Below, one piece after another: positions 6,786 to 14,158 of a DNA stretch of 15,243 bases; position 1 is the first letter of the stretch; every line of letters starts with the position of its first letter. The position numbers were made by a program, and so were the translations under genes. The DNA lies in the NCBI GenBank assembly GCA_003170875.1, contig PMYJ01000256.1, positions 1 to 15,243 on the forward strand, in the 5' to 3' direction. The notes below the pieces were generated by a model. It made no database searches, was not told the DNA's origin, and saw nothing but the letters and a program-made list of their open reading frames with translations. This DNA is from Candidatus Dormiibacterota bacterium. GTDB lineage: Bacteria > Chloroflexota > Dormibacteria > Aeolococcales > Aeolococcaceae.

Positions 6786-7196
6786 ATGGATGATGAAGGT
6801 TGGCCGAGAGACATGTATACGGGACCGGGAGGCGGCCTGGATACGGGCCCAGGCGGTGGGCTCTCTACCGGACCCGGCGGTGGCGCATACACAGGGCCGG
6901 GAGGTGGTCTGTATACCGGTCCCGGTGGGGGTATGTACACAGGTCCGGGAGGGGGCTTGTATACGGGCCCCGGAGGCGGCCTCTATACCGGCCCGGGCGG
7001 CGGACTGTACACGGGCCCAGGGGGTGGCCTGTACACCGGACCGGAAGGGGGACGCTACACGGGACCGGGTGGCGGCCTGTATACCGGACCGTGTGGGGAT
7101 CCGTATCGGCGTGTGTGGCCTCCACGCGAGGTGCTGGCGGAATACCTCAGACGTCAGGGTAGGCCAGACATGGCGAAGTTGGTTCTGGGACGGTAG
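6786..7196 (+). CDS. Protein of twelve 8-residue YTGPGGG repeats with a conserved-looking C-terminal tail
   Basis: The 136-residue product starts MDDEGWPRD, followed by twelve consecutive octapeptides of consensus [L/M]YTGPGGG (residues 10-105). Variants occur at positions 1-2 of the early units (LD, LS, AY) and in the last three (PEGG, RY, PCGD). The tail PYRRVWPPREVLAEYLRRQG plus about ten residues is a predicted helix after a PP turn. Similar Gly-Pro-Tyr octad proteins with a PPW/PP-helix tail occur as hypothetical proteins in many bacteria; no function is established to my knowledge. The Gly/Pro/Tyr/Thr octad suggests a regular beta or turn solenoid, not a globular enzyme. No signal peptide or membrane segment is present. 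The ATG at 6786 was chosen because it directly precedes the repeats and has a -10 box 7 nt upstream. The DUF4062 gene follows 32 nt later, suggesting co-transcription. Confidence 0.85.
   Translation: MDDEGWPRDMYTGPGGGLDTGPGGGLSTGPGGGAYTGPGGGLYTGPGGGMYTGPGGGLYTGPGGGLYTGPGGGLYTGPGGGLYTGPEGGRYTGPGGGLYTGPCGDPYRRVWPPREVLAEYLRRQGRPDMAKLVLGR
6813..7100 (+). repeat. Twelve in-frame 24-bp tandem repeats
   Basis: Each 24-bp unit encodes one octapeptide, consensus [C/A]TGTATACGGGCCCGGGAGG-type with synonymous variation. Third positions vary widely between units (ACC/ACG/ACA, GGT/GGC/GGA) while the peptide is held constant. This argues for protein-level selection over recent slippage. No linker separates the units. 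Confidence 0.9.
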
Positions 7197-7228
7197 GGTT
7201 GCACAGAGTTGGGGGCAAGGCTCTTCTC

Positions 7229-8200
7229 ATGCCAGACAAGCGATATCAGGTATTCATAAGCTCGACGCTGCTCGATCTGCGAGATGAGCGGCAGCAGGTC
7301 CTGAAGGTTCTCCTTGAGTTGGACTGCATTCCGGCGGGGATGGAGTTGTTTCCGGCGTCGGATGAGGAGCGGTGGGCGCTGATCCGCAGGGTGATTGATG
7401 ACTCCGACTACTACGTCGTTATCGTCGGTGGAAGGTACGGGTCGATAGATCCCGAGGGAATCAGCTACACCGAACTTGAGTATGATTATGCCGTCACCGC
7501 GAACAAACCTGTACTAGGCTTCGTTCATGCGAATCCGGAACGAATCGAGCTCGGTAAGTCTGAGAAGGATGATATTGCGCGGGAGAAACTAGCCGCGTTC
7601 CGAGCGAAGGTTCAGGAGCGAGTCTGCAGGACATGGGCGACGCCCGAAGAGCTTGCAGCCGCCGTCACGACGAGCTTGCACCAGTTGATGACCCGAAGGC
7701 CGGGAGTTGGGTGGATCCGCGGGGATACTGCAGTGCCGCCTGAGGTTCGGGCCGAGCTAGCAGAGCTGCGTGAGCGAGTGATGGTGGCTCAGAGTACGGC
7801 CGCTGAGGCGGCCGACACGAGCGCGAAGACACTGTCTGACGAGTCTCTGCAACAGGGGGAGGACCTGTTTAACCTCGCGGTGCAGGTAGCTGATTTGGGC
7901 GTGCTGCAGACTATGACGTTTCAGAGAACGTGGAACTACTTCTTCCGAATTGTCGGCCCATTAGCAAGAGAGAAGACGCCCGAGGACCTGGTGCGGCACG
8001 GGTTCACCCGTGGGGTAGCGGAGGAGATGGACCGACCGGCGACTCGGGTTACGGTGGTGAGCTCTAGCTACAACCAGGTCATGGCGCAGTTTGAGGCGCT
8101 GGGTCTGCTGGCGTTTGAAACGTCTGGTCTGCCAGGGTGGCTGATAACTCCTCGCGGCAGACGGGCCTTGGCCGCAGCATTCGCGCTTCGCCGCGCATGA
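7229..8200 (+). CDS. DUF4062-domain protein with winged-helix-like C-terminus
   Basis: Residues ~6-100 form a DUF4062 domain: YQVFISSTLLDLRDERQQVL, then AGMELFPASDEERWALIRR, DSDYYVVIVGGRYGSI and SYTELEYDYAV. DUF4062 has a TIR/SIR2-like Rossmann fold and is frequently the N-terminal module of NTPase/NACHT and other immunity-related proteins; E82 or E84 in YTELEY is placed like a TIR catalytic Glu (inference). Residues ~168-210 are Glu/Ala-rich and likely coiled coil. Residues ~211-323 are helical, ending in a winged-helix-like segment (YNQVMAQFEALGLLAFE..., GWLITPRGRRAL). No NTPase motif is seen, so the effector or partner must be elsewhere. The ATG at 7229 has AAGG 8 nt upstream and starts the domain; a TTG at 7199 adds ten unlikely residues. 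It sits 32 nt behind the YTGPGGG-repeat gene. Confidence 0.88.
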   Translation: MPDKRYQVFISSTLLDLRDERQQVLKVLLELDCIPAGMELFPASDEERWALIRRVIDDSDYYVVIVGGRYGSIDPEGISYTELEYDYAVTANKPVLGFVHANPERIELGKSEKDDIAREKLAAFRAKVQERVCRTWATPEELAAAVTTSLHQLMTRRPGVGWIRGDTAVPPEVRAELAELRERVMVAQSTAAEAADTSAKTLSDESLQQGEDLFNLAVQVADLGVLQTMTFQRTWNYFFRIVGPLAREKTPEDLVRHGFTRGVAEEMDRPATRVTVVSSSYNQVMAQFEALGLLAFETSGLPGWLITPRGRRALAAAFALRRA

Positions 8201-8334
8201 TGCTCCTGCCCTTGACTTGATATTTGCAACGAAACTCGGTGAGGCCAGCCCCGGTGTAGAGGCCGGGAGGGATCCCCCCCCAGAGGAGGCCACCTGGCTG
8301 GCCTGAGACGCCCCGAGAGGGGGGGAACGCGTGT

Positions 8335-8363
8335 TTGACAGGGAGGGAGTGGGAGGCTAGAGT
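8335..8363 (+). promoter_or_regulatory. Strong sigma-70/SigA-type promoter of rep
   Basis: TTGACA (8335-8340), a spacer of exactly 17 nt and TAGAGT (8358-8363) give a near-consensus promoter reading toward rep. It would start near 8370, leaving a ~140-nt leader before the first rep ATG. Its strength contrasts with the weak elements elsewhere in the window. Confidence 0.7.
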
Positions 8364-8446
8364 TCGGGGCAAGCCACCGGCCCGTAAAGACAAGACATTC
8401 CGCGGGGACCTCAAAAGAAAAGCCCGCCTTAAACACCAATCACAGC

Positions 8447-8508
8447 GAATCCCCTAAACGCAAGACACGAGGGTCCGGCGAGGGCGCAGCGTTCTTGCGT
8501 GGGGATTC
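8447..8508 (+). promoter_or_regulatory. Large bipartite hairpin in the rep leader: candidate replication origin or translational switch
   Basis: GAATCCCC (8447-8454) pairs with GGGGATTC (8501-8508). Inside it CGCAAGA (8459-8465) pairs with TCTTGCG (8493-8499). A TAAA/T internal bulge separates the two stems and a 27-nt GC-rich loop closes the structure. The right arm contains GGGGA, the only ribosome-site-like sequence for ATG 8512, so the hairpin would hide it. Hairpins next to HUH rep genes are typical of double-strand origins or Rep-binding sites. Which role applies cannot be told from sequence. Confidence 0.6.
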
Positions 8509-8511
8509 ACG

Positions 8512-9390
8512 ATGGAGCCGCGAGGCGGCGGGCAAGGTCCCGTAGAGACCAGGGGCTGGGGCGCGTCGTGGCGCTTCGTGTTGTGCCTGGCTGCCGCGGA
8601 AGGCGGTGGCTCGATGCGTCGTGTCCAGACCGAGGGAATCCCGTACGGGTCCAACCCTTGGCACCCCGACGTGGCGGTGCGGGAGCGGTGGCGTCGCGAG
8701 GACCCGGAGCGGGTGGCCAAGGAGGCCGCGGAGTGGGGGCGGCGCGAGGAGGCGGCGGAGAGGCGACGTCGTGATGAGGCGGGACGGAGGGCCCGACGGC
8801 AGCTTCGACAGTATTGCGCGGCCAACCGGCTAAATCGGTTCTGCACGCTCACCTATGCGGGCGAGGGGTGCCACGACCAGTACGAGTTCCGAGAGGACGT
8901 GGCGGCGTTCTGGAAGGCGCTGCGGGGGTCATTGGGACGCCCATTGCCGTACGCATGGGTACCGGAATGGCACCCCGGCGGTCATGGTCTGCACTGTCAC
9001 TTTGCAGTGGGGAGGTACATCGACCGAGGTCTGATCAAGGATGTCTGGGGACACGGGCACATCAAGATCAAGCTGATCGGCGACCTTCCGGTGGGCAGCG
9101 GGGCTCTCGCAGAAGCCAGGGGAGCGGCCCGATATCTCAGCAAGTACGTGGCGAAGGGCTTCTCAGCCGGGCAGGTGTCCAGCGAGGGAGAGAGGCTAGC
9201 CGGTCTGCACCGCTATGAGGTGGCGCAAGGATTCCAGCCTGAGAGGGTTGAGTTCGTTGGGCGCACAGACCTTGAGGTACTCGCGTCATCTGCCCAGGTT
9301 ATGGGTTGCGAGCCTGCGAGACGCTGGTACTCGAATCAGTCGCCGGGCTGGCTGGGGCCTCCCTCCATGTGGGCGTCATGGGACCGATGA
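8512..9390 (+). CDS. HUH-endonuclease rolling-circle replication initiator (Rep)
   Basis: The three HUH motifs are in order: motif 1 NRFCTLTYAG (~108-117), motif 2 HGLHCHFAVG with the metal-binding His-x-His at 161/163, and motif 3 RYLSKYVAK with Tyr208 and Tyr212, either able to attack DNA. The family nicks one strand at the origin and stays bound to the 5' end, starting rolling-circle replication of plasmids or excised integrative elements. The N-terminal part includes a highly charged, probably helical stretch (~56-100). ATG 8512 has GGGGA six nt upstream but inside the hairpin. ATG 8614 (MRRVQTEGIPYGSNPWHPDV) has GGAAGG ten nt upstream and looks like the conserved family start, so the first 34 residues may not be translated. 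It is driven by the strong 8335 promoter. The stop overlaps the next start in ATGA. Confidence 0.88.
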   Translation: MEPRGGGQGPVETRGWGASWRFVLCLAAAEGGGSMRRVQTEGIPYGSNPWHPDVAVRERWRREDPERVAKEAAEWGRREEAAERRRRDEAGRRARRQLRQYCAANRLNRFCTLTYAGEGCHDQYEFREDVAAFWKALRGSLGRPLPYAWVPEWHPGGHGLHCHFAVGRYIDRGLIKDVWGHGHIKIKLIGDLPVGSGALAEARGAARYLSKYVAKGFSAGQVSSEGERLAGLHRYEVAQGFQPERVEFVGRTDLEVLASSAQVMGCEPARRWYSNQSPGWLGPPSMWASWDR

Positions 9391-9731
9391 GCAAGGGCGA
9401 CCTTATCGCGTGGGTGGAGCGGTCGTGCGCTGCCCAGGGCGTGGCGCCGAAGGTGACAGACGCGAACGCGATCGCCAAGGTTCGCGTTCTGTTGACCGGT
9501 CGCGATGGACCGGGAGGTCCGCGCGACCGGTCACAGACGCCACCGGGGAAGGATGCGCTCGGGATCCAGATGGCGAGCGCCGGGCGTTCCGGGGCCGACA
9601 ACGGCGTGGTTGAGGACTGCGGCGACGATGGCGTGCTGCCGGGTGAGATTCAAGCTGGCCCACCCGGTGCGGAGGGCGACCCCTTGGCCTGCCAGACCAG
9701 TGAGGGCGCTGCTCTTCGTTGCACGGGCTAG
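9387..9731 (+). CDS. Small accessory protein coupled to rep, unknown
   Basis: ATG 9387 overlaps the rep stop in an ATGA, implying translational coupling. The first ~45 residues (MSKGDLIAWVERSCAAQGVA, then PKVTDANAIAKVRVLLTG) look like a small helical, possibly DNA-binding domain and are typical of short ORFs beside actinobacterial rep/integrase genes. From about codon 49 on, the frame lies antisense to the serine recombinase C-terminus (9531-9731). That part has the composition of a shadow frame, so only the N-terminal half may be meaningful. Function unknown; a replication or excision accessory role is an inference from position. Confidence 0.55.
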   Translation: MSKGDLIAWVERSCAAQGVAPKVTDANAIAKVRVLLTGRDGPGGPRDRSQTPPGKDALGIQMASAGRSGADNGVVEDCGDDGVLPGEIQAGPPGAEGDPLACQTSEGAALRCTG

Positions 9732-10934
9732 GGCGGTCTCGGTTTGGCGGATGCGGGCTTCGATGGGTTGCCGTGCGGTGAGCCACTCGCGTGAGGTGAT
9801 CTCTTTGCCTGCGTACAGCGCGGCGAGCTCGTCAAGTTGGGCTCGGTCATCCGCAAGTCCCTGACCCATCGCTATGGTCTGGCTGTCACCTGATGTGCTC
9901 CCGTCGAGTGCGGCGGAGAGCTCGGGGGTATCGAGGCGAAAGAGGACAGCCTCAGTAATGAGTTCCTCCACGGGCTCGGCAACCACGGTCAGACGGCCAC
10001 AGCCCCCATGGTCCGGGCCGCTGACGCACGCATATCGACGGGTGGCACCAGACGGGGAACTGAGTAAGGGCTTGCCGCATCTGCCGCACCGCAAGAGGCC
10101 GCTGAGCAGATACCTGCGGGGGCTGCGCTGATGGGTGGTGGTGATGTGGGCGAGTCTGCTGAGTATGCGATCGCGGTGCTGTTCGGTAATGATTGCCGTC
10201 CATTTGGCAGGGCCGACGACTTGTCCGCGATGCGACCGTAGGCCGGCGATTCGGGCCGAGGTGAGGACCCCCCGAAGTGCTCCGCTGCGCCAGACGCCGC
10301 CCCCGACCGCCTGAAACTCGCTTGCTTCGAGCCATGTCGTGAGGGAGCGAAGACTCTCTCCAGAGACAAAGCGATCAGCCAGAGAGCGTATGACGTCAGC
10401 TTCCTGCTCGCGTACGGTGACCCTGTCGTCGTCATACCCAAAGGGTCGGCGAGAGCCGCCATGGGGAAGACCGGCGGCGGCAAGCTCGTCCATCTTCCGC
10501 CTGATTCGGCGGCTCTTGGTGTCTGACTCGTTGGCAGCGACTGCGGAAAGCAGGCGAAGGATCATCAGTCCGTCCCCGTTGGTGACGTCCACGGCAGCTC
10601 CGGCCACGAAACGGACGTGGCGGAGGTTGGCAGCGGTGGCGACCTCAAGGAACTGCTCAAGCTCGATGGGACGGCGGGTGAGGCGGTCGGAGTGGTAGAC
10701 GATGACGGCGTCCCGACGGCGCTCGCTGATGTCGACCAGGAGGCGCTGATACTCGGGTCGCCTCTTGCCGCTGTAGGCCGAGATGTCGTTGTCGACGTAC
10801 TCGTCTGCGACCGGCCAGCCGAGGTCCGAGGCGAGACGGCGGCAGTCGTCTAGCTGGCGGGCGACCCCCAGGGCGGTGCCGTCCTGGTCGCTGCTGATCC
10901 GGGCGTAGATGGCGGCGGCGGTGATGGGAGGCAT
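9531..10934 (-). CDS. Serine recombinase (large-serine-recombinase-type integrase)
   Basis: The 467-residue protein has the resolvase catalytic domain with AAIYARIS (nucleophile Ser14), VYHSDRLTRRP and the R..E/K motifs. A 'Recombinase' domain follows (~GLPHGGSRRPFGYDDD, 156-170, onward), then a zinc ribbon with C283, C286, C303 and C312 and a C-terminal coiled coil (about 350-410). It ends LDPERILPRWRL, the family's usual C-terminal pattern, so the stop at 9531 is genuine despite the antisense overlap with the small ORF. Large serine recombinases integrate and excise elements at short att sites, often aided by a directionality factor. It faces the rep operon convergently. The start ATG 10934 has only a weak GAG ribosome site. 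Confidence 0.93.
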   Translation of the reverse strand: MPPITAAAIYARISSDQDGTALGVARQLDDCRRLASDLGWPVADEYVDNDISAYSGKRRPEYQRLLVDISERRRDAVIVYHSDRLTRRPIELEQFLEVATAANLRHVRFVAGAAVDVTNGDGLMILRLLSAVAANESDTKSRRIRRKMDELAAAGLPHGGSRRPFGYDDDRVTVREQEADVIRSLADRFVSGESLRSLTTWLEASEFQAVGGGVWRSGALRGVLTSARIAGLRSHRGQVVGPAKWTAIITEQHRDRILSRLAHITTTHQRSPRRYLLSGLLRCGRCGKPLLSSPSGATRRYACVSGPDHGGCGRLTVVAEPVEELITEAVLFRLDTPELSAALDGSTSGDSQTIAMGQGLADDRAQLDELAALYAGKEITSREWLTARQPIEARIRQTETALARATKSSALTGLAGQGVALRTGWASLNLTRQHAIVAAVLNHAVVGPGTPGARHLDPERILPRWRL

Positions 10935-11045
10935 CTCGAAGAGGTCATATTAGCAACTGCTGGCCAATGACACTTGAGGGGGGCGTGGCTGGCAAGTGAC
11001 CCAGCCGCACACCCGGCCAACCAGCTGATGCATCGGAGGGTACGG
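10935..11045. other. Recombinase upstream region, candidate attachment-site zone
   Basis: Large serine recombinases usually have their att site just outside the integrase gene. The stretch contains CACTTG (10971-10976) and CAAGTG (10993-10998) as a 6-bp inverted repeat with a 16-nt loop. It also holds an imperfect direct repeat around GCTGGCCAA (from about 10959) and GCTGGCAAG (from about 10987). No matching copy was found to the left of rep, so the element ends are not defined. Confidence 0.25.
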
Positions 11046-12377
11046 TCAGCCGGCGCTCTGGATGAAGGCGAGCAGCTGGGGCCAGACCTCGGCCAGCGCG
11101 ACCTGGTTGGCGTCGGGCGTCCCACCCTGAACAAGGGCGGTGTCGGGCCCCGCAGTGGCTGGCTCATATGGGACCAGGATGTCCACCCCGTGGCCCGCTT
11201 CAGGGTAGGCCTCCAACTCGTGCGGGTAGAGATCATGGGCGGCATTGAGCCGGTTCATGATGGCGTCGGCGAAGGTGCACGAGGTCCACACCTGGTCGTC
11301 GCCTCCGCAATCCAGGAACGCCGGCCCCGCGATCTGCTCGACCGGGATGATCGCTGCGGGGTCGTCGGCCGGGTTTAGGAACTGGCTGGTGTAGGGCACG
11401 GGCTGACCATCGAGCGTCCATGCCGGGCCGGAACAGTCAGGGTAGGAGCAGAGGGCCGCATCGCCCGGCGACGAAGCGATCACCCCGTGGACCAGCTGTG
11501 GGTAGTGGACTCCGAGGAGCAGGGCTGCCTCGCTGCCGCGCGAGCCACCTAACACCCAGACGCGGTCGGGGTCCACGCCGGGCTGGGCGTCGAGCCATTG
11601 GACTGCCTTGGCGAAGTACTCCAGGGGGATGTTGGAGAGCGTCTGAGGCAGGCCGGGCTCTCCGAAGTAGGCGAGCGCCAGGGACGGATAGCCGTGCGCA
11701 GCCAGCAGGGCGGCGAGCAGAAAGGTGGAGTTGCCGCCCTCCGACCCACCGAAGGTGAGGAAGGCAGGGTGCTCACCCTCCGTCTCCGGAGCGAAGTAGT
11801 CGCCCACGAAGCCATCGGCCGCCAGGGTCTCGCTGTGAATGGCGACTGGGATCGGAGAGAACCGGCGCTGGAACTTCGCCGATGCGATCACGGCACCGCT
11901 GTCGACCACTTCGAGCGTGAACGTCAGGGGCTGTTGGTTGGACCAGAAGTACCCTGTGTACGTTACTTGGTTCTTGACGGGCAGCATCGACGAGATCAGG
12001 CCCATTCCGTTCACCCCTGAGTAGCTCCCCGAGGTCGGCGCAATGCTGTCGAGGCTGAGATCGCCCGAAGCGCCAGCACGGTAGGTGGCGGACGACTCCC
12101 ATTTGACCCCGTCCACATCGGTCGAGCTCAGATGAAGACTCACCGACTGGCCCGGGGGGAGGCCGGTCACCGCGATGTGCACCGGCTGGTCTTCGGTGGA
12201 GAGGGACGGTTGAACGCTGATCCTGATCGGCTGCGATGAGCATTCGCTGATGGACGCGCCCAGGAGAGGTACGAGCAGAAGCAGGAAGCGCCAGCGCTGC
12301 GGCTGGGAGCGCCAGCTCCCCACCACGAAGGCGAAGGACAGGACGAGTGCGAGCTTGCGCCCTGCGGGTCGAGGCAC
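11046..12377 (-). CDS. Acyl-CoA thioesterase / BAAT-like alpha/beta hydrolase with N-terminal export or anchor segment
   Basis: About 443 residues. An N-terminal beta-sandwich (about 50-175: 'LSTEDQPVHIAVTGLPPGQ' and on) is the Bile_Hydr_Trans domain. It is followed by a BAAT_C-type alpha/beta hydrolase with nucleophile Ser279 in GGSRGSEA, Asp ~361 in DCGGDDQVW and His396 in EAGHGVD. Family members hydrolyse acyl-CoA or transfer acyl groups to amino acids. Before the sandwich are two hydrophobic stretches (LALVLSFAFVVGSW and FLLLLVPLLGASIS), so the protein is probably exported or membrane-anchored; the Cys after ISE lacks a proper lipobox. GTG 12377 was chosen for its GGAGGAGAGGAGGG 6 nt upstream; the frame extends to 12461 without such a site. 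Native substrate unknown. Confidence 0.85.
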   Translation of the reverse strand: MPRPAGRKLALVLSFAFVVGSWRSQPQRWRFLLLLVPLLGASISECSSQPIRISVQPSLSTEDQPVHIAVTGLPPGQSVSLHLSSTDVDGVKWESSATYRAGASGDLSLDSIAPTSGSYSGVNGMGLISSMLPVKNQVTYTGYFWSNQQPLTFTLEVVDSGAVIASAKFQRRFSPIPVAIHSETLAADGFVGDYFAPETEGEHPAFLTFGGSEGGNSTFLLAALLAAHGYPSLALAYFGEPGLPQTLSNIPLEYFAKAVQWLDAQPGVDPDRVWVLGGSRGSEAALLLGVHYPQLVHGVIASSPGDAALCSYPDCSGPAWTLDGQPVPYTSQFLNPADDPAAIIPVEQIAGPAFLDCGGDDQVWTSCTFADAIMNRLNAAHDLYPHELEAYPEAGHGVDILVPYEPATAGPDTALVQGGTPDANQVALAEVWPQLLAFIQSAG

Positions 12378-12539
12378 GGGAAACCCTCCTCTCCTCCGGT
12401 TCCGGCGAAACGGCTCGTTACCGCCAGGTGAGCGTGGCGGACGTCTGGTTGCCGAAGCCACCTCCCATCGGCCGGTCTCCAGGCGGCTGGGGCTGTTCTC
12501 TGGTGTGATTAGGAGACCCTGGGGTGGGCGACGCTGACC
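12378..12539. other. Intergenic region between glycosyltransferase and thioesterase genes
   Basis: About 160 bases holding the strong ribosome site of the thioesterase gene at its left edge. No clear promoter hexamers or hairpin were seen. Confidence 0.4.
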
Positions 12540-14105
12540 TCATCGGGTCGCCGGCGACTCCGCGGTGCCGCCCAGCGCGGGCTCGTGGCCGGTCGTCCCC
12601 GTGGCGGCACCCTCTCGGGGGATGGAGAGAGCCAGACCAGCGTCGATGAGCGCCTCGGCCAGCTCGTCGACGGCGTGAAGCCCGGTCTCCAGGTCGGAGG
12701 CGTCGAACGGCCGGGCGGCCCGCCTCTCGCAGACCACGATGCCGGCGAGCCGCTCGGCGTCCACCACTGGGAGCAGAAGGTGCGAGGTGAGATCGATGCC
12801 CCGGCGGCGCTGGGGGCGGTGGGATGCGCTCTCCGTCCAGATGGCTCCGCGACGGCTCTTGCGCACGCGTGCGAGCAGCTCGGCGGGGACGGTCGAGCTG
12901 GTCCCCGCAGCGTCCGGGGGGAGCGCGACGGCTCGGTCGGCCGAGACCGCCTGGGCCAGTCGGGTGAGCCCGAGCCGCACCGCGGCGTCGACTGCGACCT
13001 GCCCCCAGATCGTCGGCGCGAGGCGCGTGCTCCGCCGGTTGGCCAGCCCGTTGGCGGCCATCCCCGCCCCGGCCGCCAGGGCGCCCGAGGCGATAACCGG
13101 CAGGCTGGTGAGGCAGAGCAGGGCAAAGACGGGGTACATCACCAGGAGGTTGGCGAGGAGGGCGCGGGTGAGGAAGCCGCGGACGCCGCCGGGGCGGTGC
13201 CGCCGGCGCTGGTCGGCGAAGGTCCACGCCCGGTTCCAGAGCGTGTTCCAGGCGAAGCTCAGGGCGAAGGCGGGCAGGAAGGCGAGAAGCGGAGGCAGGT
13301 GGCCCGGTCCGGCCAGGGCCCAGAGGGTGGGCAGGAAGAGGCCGAGACCGGAGACACCCACCAATCCAAACTTCCAGATCCGCGCCGAGCCGTCGACCCG
13401 GAAGAAGAGGGAGGCCAGGTGGCGGAGGAAGAGGACGCCCTGGCGCGCGCTGGCCTTGCTGGTCCCGGCGGCCCGAGCCTGGAAGCGCAGGGGCACGTCC
13501 ACGACCCGCAGTCCCGGCACGCAGACCAGCAGCTCCAGGAGGATCTTGAAACCGACCGGGCGGAACTCGATGCCGTCGATGAGGCGGCGCCGGCAGAGGA
13601 AAAACCCGGATAGCGGGTCGGTGCTCTGGCGCGCCTCGTGGAAGAGGATCCGGGCGACCAGACCGGAGCCGCGGCTGACCAGGTGACGGGCCAGCCCGGC
13701 AAGACCGCCGGCGCTTCCCCCGGAGACGTACCGGCTGGCCACCACCAGGTCCGCCCCCGCCTCCGCGGCGGCGAGCATCTCGGGGATCAGCTCAGGGGGG
13801 TGCTGAAGGTCCGCATCCATGACGCAAACGAGATCGCCGCTTGCCATGTGGAGACCAGCGACGACGGCGGTGCTCAGACCGCCGGCCCGCTCGGCGCCTC
13901 GGCGCAGCAGGCAGCGGACCGCAGGATGCGCCGACTGGAGGGCGGCGAGCCGGGCGGGGGTCTCGTCGTCGCTGTCATCGACGAAACAGACCTCGGCGTC
14001 GACGCCGGCGAGCGCCGTCTCCAGCCGTGACCAGAGTGCCCCGAGGCTCTCCGCCTCATTGCGGGTGGGGATGACCACGGAGAGCTGGGGGAGGGGAGTC
14101 ACCAT
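12540..14105 (-). CDS. GT2 glycosyltransferase (dolichol-phosphate mannosyltransferase-like) fused to GtrA and a GAF-like domain
   Basis: The ~521-residue protein has three parts. Residues 7-225 are a GT2 domain (LSVVIPTRNEAESL; FVDDSDDETP; DADL at 97-100 as the metal/nucleotide site; DPLSGFFLCRR; GFKILLELL), like polyprenyl-phosphate mannosyl/glucosyltransferases, which load sugar onto undecaprenyl/polyprenyl phosphate at the membrane. Residues ~240-360 are a GtrA-like four-helix membrane domain (RIWKFGLVGVSGLG, NTLWNRAWTF), thought to flip the lipid-linked sugar. Residues ~385-490 look like a GAF-type sensor (LARVRKSRRGAIW, DLTSHLLLPVVDAERLAGIV, FDASDLETGLHAVDELAEAL), rare in this context. 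ATG 14105 lacks a ribosome site; TATCCT lies ~10 nt upstream, suggesting a (near-)leaderless mRNA. A TTG at 14114 is the alternative start. Confidence 0.9.
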   Translation of the reverse strand: MVTPLPQLSVVIPTRNEAESLGALWSRLETALAGVDAEVCFVDDSDDETPARLAALQSAHPAVRCLLRRGAERAGGLSTAVVAGLHMASGDLVCVMDADLQHPPELIPEMLAAAEAGADLVVASRYVSGGSAGGLAGLARHLVSRGSGLVARILFHEARQSTDPLSGFFLCRRRLIDGIEFRPVGFKILLELLVCVPGLRVVDVPLRFQARAAGTSKASARQGVLFLRHLASLFFRVDGSARIWKFGLVGVSGLGLFLPTLWALAGPGHLPPLLAFLPAFALSFAWNTLWNRAWTFADQRRRHRPGGVRGFLTRALLANLLVMYPVFALLCLTSLPVIASGALAAGAGMAANGLANRRSTRLAPTIWGQVAVDAAVRLGLTRLAQAVSADRAVALPPDAAGTSSTVPAELLARVRKSRRGAIWTESASHRPQRRRGIDLTSHLLLPVVDAERLAGIVVCERRAARPFDASDLETGLHAVDELAEALIDAGLALSIPREGAATGTTGHEPALGGTAESPATR

Positions 14106-14158
14106 TGGTCGCAAGGATAGTGGCCGATGGGCGCGGCGACCGTGTCCGCGCCACCCCG

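Noticed and set aside
6813..7100. CRISPR-like array because of regular 24-bp repeats
   Set aside because: Units are contiguous without spacers, in frame with a single protein and vary synonymously, so they are coding tandem repeats.
8287..8304. AGGCCA/TGGCCT 6-bp stem behind the DUF4062 gene as terminator
   Set aside because: Short stem, 80+ nt after the stop and no T-tract; not convincing.
12516..12529. ACCCTGGGGTGGGC shared with repeat copy B
   Set aside because: Only 14 G-rich bases match and the flanks do not; probably chance.
12585..13686. Long plus-strand open frames opposite the glycosyltransferase
   Set aside because: Low-complexity Gly/Arg/Glu-rich shadows of a well-identified gene; no ribosome site or domain.
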